A DNA stretch of 5,662 bases from Solirubrobacterales bacterium (GTDB lineage: Bacteria > Actinomycetota > Thermoleophilia > Solirubrobacterales > 70-9): positions 1 through 5,662 of the forward strand of contig JASLJO010000229.1 of the NCBI GenBank assembly GCA_030152505.1. Reading direction: 5' to 3'. Each line of letters begins with the position of its first letter. The first letter of the stretch is position 1. A program made the position numbers and the translations under genes. The notes under the pieces are model-generated. The model saw nothing but the letters and a program-made list of their open reading frames with translations. It was not told the origin of the DNA and did no database searches. Below, piece after piece: positions 1-4,769 of the stretch.

Positions 1-684
1 GGCGCGCCGGTTCCTGGCCGGGGGGCGCAGGGCGACGCGGCCGGCTGGGTCGCCGCGGCAGCCCGTGCGGCGACAGTAGAGCCGGCGCGAGTCACCGCGT
101 CTGAGGGCGGTGCGACGGCTGGCGGGCGGGGGTGGCGTCACCAGGCCGACTACCAGGAGGGCGAGGCGGGCGACTACCTCGGCAATGCGATCGCCTCCGG
201 CTCGGGCCTCGGTGCGTTCGAGAGCGACCAAGGCTTGGTGCGCGTCGCCCGCGACCCTGGCTCCGGCCTCGAGTCGGCAGCCGCATGGGCGGTGCGACCG
301 TTTCCCCGTCCCTCCCTCTACCCGGCGTCCCGGCGCACGCTGCTGCAGCTCATCGCCTCCCGCGAGACCCGCTTTGGCATCGTGCCCTCCCAGGACTGGC
401 ATGGCGGCGACGATCCGTGGACCGCGCCGACGGCCTGGAGCGCCTGGGCGCTTGCGGCGCTCTGGCGGATCGAGCGACGCGCCGGGCGGCGGCGCGAGGC
501 CACGATCGACCGCCGTGGAGCGCTGCGGCTCCTCACGGACCTGCGCCGCGCCGCCACCCCACTCGGCCTACTGCCCGAGCGGGTCGACGCGCACACCGGC
601 ATGCCGACCTCGACCACTCCCCTGGCCTGGTCGCACGCCTTTGCGATCCTCGCGCTTAGAGCTGCGTGGCGATCAGGCCGATGA
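1..684 (+). CDS. GH15-like glycoside hydrolase (glucoamylase type), C-terminal part, 5' end outside window
   Basis: The frame is open from base 1 to the TGA at 682-684, giving 227 visible residues. The first methionine- or GTG-like codons inside it are internal, so this is the C-terminal part of a longer protein. GH15 enzymes are (alpha/alpha)6-barrel hydrolases that release glucose from alpha-glucans or trehalose. The visible signatures are a GGDDPWTAPTAW segment (residues 134-145), which resembles the GH15 'GG.PW...T.W' helix, and LLPERVDAHTG (190-200) followed by TPLAWSHAFAIL (205-216). These match the family's 'L.PE..D..TG....PL.WSHA' end of the catalytic barrel. Glu193 is in the position of the catalytic base (as in LAEQ of fungal glucoamylases). 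The catalytic acid would lie in the part not shown. A DYQEGEAGDYLGNAIASG stretch (50-67) is well formed but I cannot assign it. Another six-hairpin glycosidase is possible. The gene ends inside the 3' end of the convergent gene. Confidence 0.62.
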   Translation, partial: GAPVPGRGAQGDAAGWVAAAARAATVEPARVTASEGGATAGGRGWRHQADYQEGEAGDYLGNAIASGSGLGAFESDQGLVRVARDPGSGLESAAAWAVRPFPRPSLYPASRRTLLQLIASRETRFGIVPSQDWHGGDDPWTAPTAWSAWALAALWRIERRAGRRREATIDRRGALRLLTDLRRAATPLGLLPERVDAHTGMPTSTTPLAWSHAFAILALRAAWRSGR

Positions 685-949
685 GAGCGGCGATGATCAC
701 TGCGTTCGTCTGCAACATCGTGCGCTGAAGCGCATCGAACCGCCCATCGACGCGGGCGAAGCCGTCCTCCATCCGACGTTCGACTCCCTCGAGGCGCTTG
801 TCGACGGCGTCGAAGCGCTCGTCCGTCTGCTTTTCGAAAGCATCGAAGCGCTCGTCGGTCCGCTTTTCGGCCGCGTCGAAGCGTTGGTCCACGTGCGCGG
901 CGAAGTCATCCAGGCGTTTGTCGGTCCAGCTTTCTCTCATTGCCTCCAT
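656..949 (-). CDS. Small tail-anchored hendecad coiled-coil protein, function unknown
   Basis: This encodes 97 residues and I do not recognise a named family. Residues 21-53 are three 11-residue repeats with the pattern D-(Q/E)-R-F-D-A-x-(E/D)-K-(R/Q)-(T/L). The repeat then decays (54-77) but keeps the charged, helix-forming pattern with F64, V67 and F71 on one face. Residues 83-95 (AVIIAALIGLIAT) form a single hydrophobic segment ending two residues before the C-terminus, so the protein probably sits on the cytoplasmic membrane face as a tail-anchored, oligomeric coiled coil. The layout recalls XhlA-type small phage proteins and other short bacterial coiled-coil/TM proteins, but this is an analogy only. 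The ATG at 947-949 gives the longest form. A second ATG at 938-940 has GGAGG only 2 nt upstream, so the start is uncertain by three codons. The stop lies inside the GH15-like gene on the other strand. Confidence 0.72.
   Translation of the reverse strand: MEAMRESWTDKRLDDFAAHVDQRFDAAEKRTDERFDAFEKQTDERFDAVDKRLEGVERRMEDGFARVDGRFDALQRTMLQTNAVIIAALIGLIATQL
791..889 (-). repeat. Three tandem 33-bp units encoding hendecad repeats
   Basis: Units 791-823, 824-856 and 857-889 each encode one 11-residue hendecad of the coiled-coil protein. All share a GCTCGTC/GCTTTTCG-type core and end in GTC on the plus strand. They are in frame with no spacer, which indicates duplication within the gene. Confidence 0.85.
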
Positions 950-955
950 ACCGCC

Positions 956-970
956 ATTGTCGCAGACAAT
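956..970. promoter_or_regulatory. Perfect dyad ATTGTC-GCA-GACAAT upstream of the coiled-coil gene
   Basis: Six-bp perfect arms around a 3-bp centre lie 6 bp upstream of the ATG at 949. The site is in an AT-richer patch of a very GC-rich region. It could be an operator overlapping the core promoter of the coiled-coil gene or a hairpin in the leader. It could equally form part of the end of the upstream operon's transcript. Confidence 0.4.
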
Positions 971-971
971 A

Positions 972-989
972 TGTCACAGGTGTGTGACA
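972..989. promoter_or_regulatory. Perfect dyad TGTCACA-GGTG-TGTGACA; operator or weak terminator
   Basis: Seven-bp perfect arms with a 4-bp centre begin 1 bp after the neighbouring dyad and end 32 bp downstream of the LOG-like gene's stop. On the minus strand the hairpin is followed by TATTGT rather than a clear T-run, so it is a poor intrinsic terminator. As DNA it is a good dimeric-regulator site. The half-sites TCACA/TGTGA are arranged opposite to the CRP consensus (TGTGA-N6-TCACA), so a CRP site is not implied. TATTGT (971-966, minus) fits the loose -10 pattern TANNNT, but no good -35 is placed for it; TTTACG (999-994) is 22 bp away. Confidence 0.42.
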
Positions 990-1021
990 GGAGCGTAAAT
1001 CTTTTGGCTGTCTACCGGGAT

Positions 1022-1582
1022 TCAGCAATCGATCGCGCCGAGAGCGGCAACAACGGCCGCCTCGGGGGTGTCGACCGCGACGATGCCGGGACCGCCCTCC
1101 ATCGTGTCACGGCCCGAAACGCTCCAGCTACGCAGGGCGACGACGGAGCGGCCGAGGTTGCGGGCGTGGGCGATCTCCGAGAGGGTGCCCCATTCGCCAC
1201 CGACCGCGATCGTGACCTCGCCGGAGGCAACCACGGCGAGGTTGCGGGCGTGGCCGATGCCGGTGGCGACGACCTGGGTGCAGTAGGAATTCGCGTCCTC
1301 GGTGGAGACCCAGGGCAGGACGCCGATCACCGCACCGCCCGCCCCCGCCGCGCCCCGCGCCGCTGCTTCCATCACCCCGCCCCCACCGCCGCAGACCACC
1401 GTCACTCCGCCTTCGGCCAACATGCGCCCGACCTCCTCGGCCAGCTTCCACGCCTCGCTCTCCTCCCCGCAGCCACCCGAGCCGATGACGGCGATCTGAC
1501 GCGTGCGCTCAGAAGGGAGGGGGTGGGGCTCAACCGAACCTCCCCGCTGTTCGTGAGGGCGAGCCCCACCCCCTCCCCTCAC
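1022..1582 (-). CDS. LOG-like/TIGR00725 family Rossmann-fold nucleotide-binding protein
   Basis: With the GTG start at 1582 the product has 186 residues. Its core from residue 28 begins RQIAVIGSGGCG, a Rossmann beta-strand and glycine turn. It continues with CGGGGGVMEAAARGA (64-78), IGVLP (86-90), HARNL (111-115) and VGGEWGTLSE (127-136). The last two correspond to the Arg and PGGxGTxxE sites of the lysine-decarboxylase-like LOG family, which cleaves nucleoside 5'-monophosphates to base and ribose-5-phosphate. Here the proline of PGG is Val127. TIGR00725 members are described as DprA/LOG-related, and their substrate is not established. Start choice: the GTG overlaps the helicase stop as GTGA, and AAGGGAG lies 4 nt upstream. 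No other ATG, GTG or TTG exists in frame before residue 28. Residues 1-27 are low-complexity and mostly encoded by a palindrome, unlike the family, whose proteins usually start just before the first beta-strand. Confidence 0.82.
   Translation of the reverse strand: MRGGGGARPHEQRGGSVEPHPLPSERTRQIAVIGSGGCGEESEAWKLAEEVGRMLAEGGVTVVCGGGGGVMEAAARGAAGAGGAVIGVLPWVSTEDANSYCTQVVATGIGHARNLAVVASGEVTIAVGGEWGTLSEIAHARNLGRSVVALRSWSVSGRDTMEGGPGIVAVDTPEAAVVAALGAIDC
1515..1577. repeat. 63-bp palindromic element with 17-bp perfect arms at the helicase/LOG junction
   Basis: Bases 1515-1531 and 1561-1577 are perfect 17-bp inverted repeats (GGGAGGGGGTGGGGCTC and its complement) around a 29-bp centre. The centre contains a smaller dyad, CGAAC (1535-1539)/GTTCG (1549-1553). 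On the minus strand the stem begins 1 nt after the helicase stop codon, inside the first codons of the LOG-like gene. The span is 63 bp, exactly 21 codons, and has no stop in that frame. It may be an inserted intergenic palindromic repeat or a stable mRNA hairpin that attenuates expression of the last gene. There is no T-run for a standard terminator. Confidence 0.75.
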
Positions 1583-3852
1583 TGCACTCCCTTCATGGTC
1601 CCCATCAGCTCCAGGGCCCCCGCCTTGTGCAGCGGTTCGTTGAGGTTGCCGCACTTGGGGCTCTGCACGCACGACGGGCAGCCCGACTCGCAGGGGCACT
1701 CGCCGATCAGGCGCTCGGCGTCGCCGATCAGGCGCTCGAATTGCTCGTAGCCGCGCAGGGTTATCCCGACGCCACCCGGGTGGCCGTCGTAGACGAAGAT
1801 CGTCGGCCGCCCGGTCTGGAAATGGACGTTGGTCGAAAGGCCGCCGATGTCCCAGCGGTCGCACATGGCGATCAGCGGCAACACGGCGATCTGGCCGTGC
1901 TCGGTTGCGTGCAGGGCGCCGAGCAGGACGTCCGGCGGCAACGCACCACTGAGCCGCTCCGGCAGCACGTACCAGAGCGCCTGGGTGACGAAGTGCTGCT
2001 CGGGCAGCTCGAGGGCGACGATGTCGATCGGCTCCTGCTCGGAGATCGAGACGCGCTGGAAGGCAATCACCTGCTCGCTGACCGAGACCTCACCGAAGTG
2101 CAGCTCGACACCCGCGGTCGTGCGCCGCTCGCGCACGCGTTCGATGTATATCTCGGTCTCCTTTTTCGGCCGCGTGTACCAGTCGCCGTCGAAGCGCGAG
2201 ACGATCGCCCGCCGCCCCTCGACGTCGAGCTGCTCGACCTCATACGAGCGCCCGAGGTGGAGATAGATCGCGCCGGGGTGGATCGTGGTGAAGGCCCGCT
2301 CCGCCTCGACCAACCCCAGCATCTCGCCCGAGTCGCGCTCGATCACCGCGACCGAGTCGGCCGAGGCCGAGCGCAGCGGGATCTTCGCGGCGACAAACTC
2401 GCTGCCAGTCGGCAGCAGACGCCCCGCGGCGCGGCGCAGCTCCCCCGCCGCGGTCAGCCGCTCGGCCCGCTCGCGCCAGCCATCGACGAAGATCTCGTCG
2501 TCCTCGTCGCTCAGCGGCAGCTCATAGGCGGCAGCGACCATGTGGCGCGAGGCGATCTGCTCGCTCTCGGGGTCGAGGATCGCCGCCTCGACCGGCCGCC
2601 CGACGAACTCGTCGGGATGGCGGCAGAAGAACTGGTCGAGTGCGTCGGCACCGGCGACGTAGACCGCCAGCCCGCGTCGCTGCCGTCCGGCACGGCCCCA
2701 CATCTGGCGCAAGCTGGCGACCGTGCCCGGGAAGGTGACGCAGATCGCCGCGTCGAGCTCGCCGACGTCGATCCCCAGCTCGAGCGCGTCGGTCGCCACC
2801 ACGGCGAGCAGCTCGCCCGCCGCCAGCCGCGCCTCGATCTCGCGCCGCTGCTGCGGCGTGTAGCCACCGCGGTAGGGCGCGATCCGCTCGGCCAGCTCGG
2901 GCTTGCCGCGGCGCTGCAGCGCTTCCCCGGCGAAGCGCTGGATCAGCTCGATCCCGCGGCGGCTTTTGAGGAAGCAGATCGTCCGCACGCCTTGCGAGAC
3001 CAGCTCGGCCAGCAGGTCGGCCGCCTCGGAAAGCGCCGAGCGGCGCGTACCACTGGCCTTGTCGATCAGCGGCGGATTCCACATGGCAATCTCCCGTCCG
3101 GCCCGCGGCGCCCCGTCGTCGTCGATCAGCTCGAAGGGCTCGCCGACCAGGCGCTCGGCCAGCTCGACCGGGTTGGCGATCGTCGCCGAGGCGAGCAGGA
3201 AGCGCGGCTCGGCGCCGTAGGCCCGCGCCAGCCGCCGCAACCGGCGCAGCACGTTGGCGACGTGCGAGCCGAAGACGCCGCGGTAGGTGTGCGCCTCGTC
3301 GACCACGACCCAGCCGAGGTTGGCAAGGAAGTCGCCCCAGCTCTTGTGGTTGGGCAGGAGGCCGACGTGGAGCATGTCGGGGTTGGTGAGGACGAGATTG
3401 TTGTGGCGGCGGATCGACGGCCGCTCCTCGCGCGGCGTGTCCCCGTCGTAGATCGCCTCGCGCAGGTTGGGCGGGCACAGCGCCGCCAGCTTGCGCGCCT
3501 GGTCCTGGGCCAACGCCTTGGTCGGATAGAGGTAGAGCGCGCGGCGCTTGGCGTCGCGCGCGATCCCGTCGAGCACCGGCAGGTTGAAGGCGAGGCTCTT
3601 GCCCGAGGCGGTGCCGCTGGTGATCACCAGGTTGGAGGACGCCGCGGCCTTCATTGCGTCTCGCTGATGCGAGTAGAGGCGCTCGATCCCGGCCCGGCCG
3701 AGCGCCTCGACCAGACCGGCGTCCAACCCGCGCGGCATCGCCACCGGCCGCGCCGCGTGCTCCGGCTCACCGCTCTCGGCGACGATCCTGCCGTCCCGCC
3801 GGGCGGGATCGATCGCCACGGCCCACGGCGTCTCCAACAGGCTCTTCGCCAT
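1579..3852 (-). CDS. MrfA/YprA-type DEAH-box superfamily 2 helicase with C-terminal Zn-binding (DUF1998/MZB) domain
   Basis: The product has 757 residues, close to B. subtilis MrfA (about 749), a 3'-5' DNA helicase in UvrA-independent mitomycin C repair. The motifs are in order: Q-motif LYSHQ (59-63), Walker A SGTASGKS (79-86), motif Ia YPTKALAQDQ (109-118), DEAH (185-188), SAT (222-224), motif IV CFLKSRRG (293-300), motif V ATDALELGID (353-362) and motif VI QMWGRAGR (383-390). A winged-helix-like and beta-rich region follows (about 435-545). The C-terminal module ends in a Cys cluster (C719, C721, C725, C728, C734) in ECPCESGCPSCVQSPKCG, the family's Zn site. Start choice: the ATG at 3850-3852 overlaps the folP stop as TGATG and has AGGGGGAAG 9 nt upstream. 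The frame remains open upstream, but that part is antisense-like to folP coding. No MrfB-like exonuclease gene lies next to it. Confidence 0.93.
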   Translation of the reverse strand: MAKSLLETPWAVAIDPARRDGRIVAESGEPEHAARPVAMPRGLDAGLVEALGRAGIERLYSHQRDAMKAAASSNLVITSGTASGKSLAFNLPVLDGIARDAKRRALYLYPTKALAQDQARKLAALCPPNLREAIYDGDTPREERPSIRRHNNLVLTNPDMLHVGLLPNHKSWGDFLANLGWVVVDEAHTYRGVFGSHVANVLRRLRRLARAYGAEPRFLLASATIANPVELAERLVGEPFELIDDDGAPRAGREIAMWNPPLIDKASGTRRSALSEAADLLAELVSQGVRTICFLKSRRGIELIQRFAGEALQRRGKPELAERIAPYRGGYTPQQRREIEARLAAGELLAVVATDALELGIDVGELDAAICVTFPGTVASLRQMWGRAGRQRRGLAVYVAGADALDQFFCRHPDEFVGRPVEAAILDPESEQIASRHMVAAAYELPLSDEDDEIFVDGWRERAERLTAAGELRRAAGRLLPTGSEFVAAKIPLRSASADSVAVIERDSGEMLGLVEAERAFTTIHPGAIYLHLGRSYEVEQLDVEGRRAIVSRFDGDWYTRPKKETEIYIERVRERRTTAGVELHFGEVSVSEQVIAFQRVSISEQEPIDIVALELPEQHFVTQALWYVLPERLSGALPPDVLLGALHATEHGQIAVLPLIAMCDRWDIGGLSTNVHFQTGRPTIFVYDGHPGGVGITLRGYEQFERLIGDAERLIGECPCESGCPSCVQSPKCGNLNEPLHKAGALELMGTMKGVQ
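1587..1593 (-). promoter_or_regulatory. Ribosome binding site for the LOG-like gene
   Basis: AAGGGAG on the minus strand ends 4 nt before the GTG at 1582. It lies within the last codons of the helicase gene. It supports the GTG start and coupled translation across the GTGA overlap. Confidence 0.55.
1700..1738 (-). repeat. 18-bp direct repeat with 21-bp period inside the helicase gene
   Basis: TCGCCGATCAGGCGCTCG occurs at 1700-1717 and again at 1721-1738. The two copies encode the duplicated heptad ERLIG(D/A..)/ERLIGE, residues 706-718, immediately before the Zn-cysteine cluster. Confidence 0.85.
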
Positions 3853-4745
3853 CAGCTCGCGCTTCCCCCTGGCGACTCTCCCGCATATGAGGCGGGGAAC
3901 CCGCCAGGGACCGTGGGGTGCGCAATCCGACCAGCCACCCGCACCGCCTGCAAGGTGCTGCGGTCGTGGATGCGCAGCACGTCGGCGCCCTCGCGCACGG
4001 CGAGCGTCGCCGCGGCGACCGTCCCCCACTCGCGCTCCCCCGCCGGCAGCCGCGCCTCCCAGCTCCCAGCGAGAACCTCGCCGATGAAGTCCTTGCGCGA
4101 GAGGGATACGTAGAGCGCCGGGCCGAGCGCGCGCAGCTCGCCGAGATGCCGCAGGATCTCCAGGTCCTGCGCGGTGGTGAGGTCGAAGTCGAGTCCGGGG
4201 TCGATGGCGATCTGCTCCTCAGACACTCCAAGGCGCGAGGCCATCTCGACTCTCCCCCCCAACCACGACTTGAGGTGCTCGACCACGTCCGCATAGGCGC
4301 GCGGCGGCCGGTCGACCCGCGGCGGGCCCTCGATGTGCATCAGCACGTAACCGCAACCGGCGTCGGCGACCAGCTCGAACATCTCCTCGGAGCCACCCGA
4401 GATGTCATTGATCGCTACCGCGCCCCCCGCCAGTGCCCGCCGGGCCACCTCGACCGAGAAGGTGTCGGCGGAGACCGGCACGCCGGCGTCCACCAGCCCC
4501 TCGATCGCCGGCACCAGCGCCGCGGCCTCCTCCTCAGCCCCCACCGGCAGCCCACTGCGCGCCGCCACGGCACCCACGTCGAGCATGTCGAACCCTGCCT
4601 CGACCAGCGCCAGTCCGTCGGCGATCGCCCGCTCGGGCGTGCCGCTGCGCGCCCCCTCGAACATCGAGTCAGCGGTGACGTTGACGATCCCCGCCGCCAG
4701 GGGCTGCTTCAGCTCGAGGGTCCTGTCGGCGAGGCGCCAGGGCAC
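3852..4745 (-). CDS. Dihydropteroate synthase homologue (FolP-like) with altered substrate loops
   Basis: The product has 297 residues, typical for DHPS (TIM barrel; joins p-aminobenzoate to dihydropterin pyrophosphate in folate synthesis). Recognisable elements are GIVNVTADSM (19-28), DVGAVAARSG (56-65), SADT (92-95), INDISGG (112-118), LMH (135-137), DPGLDF (182-187), SRKDFIG (216-222), GTVAAA (241-246) and LRIHD (257-261). The pterin-pocket positions D56, D94, N113, D182, K218 and R258 are kept. Loop 1 and loop 2, normally NVTPDSF and GGESTRPG, are changed, although R63 is retained, so PABA binding is in doubt. It may be a true but atypical DHPS or a FolP2-like paralogue. Start choice: the GTG at 4743-4745 is the only start giving a normal N-terminus. 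The frame is open to 5624, but that stretch is antisense to the HAD gene. No Shine-Dalgarno is evident; a TACGGT element 6 nt upstream suggests a leaderless transcript. The stop overlaps the helicase ATG. Confidence 0.85.
   Translation of the reverse strand: MPWRLADRTLELKQPLAAGIVNVTADSMFEGARSGTPERAIADGLALVEAGFDMLDVGAVAARSGLPVGAEEEAAALVPAIEGLVDAGVPVSADTFSVEVARRALAGGAVAINDISGGSEEMFELVADAGCGYVLMHIEGPPRVDRPPRAYADVVEHLKSWLGGRVEMASRLGVSEEQIAIDPGLDFDLTTAQDLEILRHLGELRALGPALYVSLSRKDFIGEVLAGSWEARLPAGEREWGTVAAATLAVREGADVLRIHDRSTLQAVRVAGRIAHPTVPGGFPASYAGESPGGSAS
3862..3870 (-). promoter_or_regulatory. Ribosome binding site for the helicase gene
   Basis: AGGGGGAAG on the minus strand lies 9 nt upstream of the ATG at 3852, within the end of the folP-like gene. 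It supports the TGATG-overlapping start over the far upstream in-frame candidates. Confidence 0.5.
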
Positions 4746-4762
4746 GTCGCTACCGTAGCGAC
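4746..4762. promoter_or_regulatory. Perfect 17-bp palindrome GTCGCTAC-C-GTAGCGAC between divergent genes; putative shared promoter/operator
   Basis: Eight-bp perfect arms around a single C begin directly at the folP-like GTG and fill 17 of the 24 bp separating it from the HAD ATG. The centre reads TACCGT on plus (4751-4756) and TACGGT on minus (4757-4752), so both strands carry the -10 pattern TANNNT. On minus the GTG starts 6 nt after the hexamer, the spacing expected for a leaderless mRNA. On plus the ATG is 13 nt after it. I see no convincing -35 on either strand. It could instead, or also, bind a dimeric repressor controlling both genes. Confidence 0.5.
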
Positions 4763-4769
4763 CGCGCCG

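Noticed and set aside
791..889. CRISPR-like array from the regularly spaced 33-bp units
   Set aside because: The units are contiguous without spacers and keep an 11-residue coding repeat, so they are protein hendecads.
1515..1528. G-quadruplex in the GGGAGGGGGTGGGG tract
   Set aside because: Only three G-runs are present on either strand within a normal loop distance. The 17-bp inverted repeat explains the tract better.
110..1750. Plus-strand open frame of 546 codons spanning GH15-like, coiled-coil and LOG regions
   Set aside because: It crosses three better-supported genes in other frames and its translation shows no protein-like pattern.
3853..4029. N-terminal extension of the helicase frame
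   Set aside because: The translation is Arg/Gly-rich and unlike the family. The ATG at 3852 has an RBS, overlaps the folP stop and gives a family-length protein.
1627..4113. Very long plus-strand open frame (about 828 codons) opposite the helicase
   Set aside because: It is antisense to a helicase with every expected motif. Its translation is Arg/Asp/Leu-rich with no domain. Such antisense frames are common in GC-rich genes with third-position GC bias.
3918..4769. Upstream extension of the HAD frame
   Set aside because: It is antisense to folP. HAD motif I is expected near the N-terminus, which the ATG at 4770 provides.
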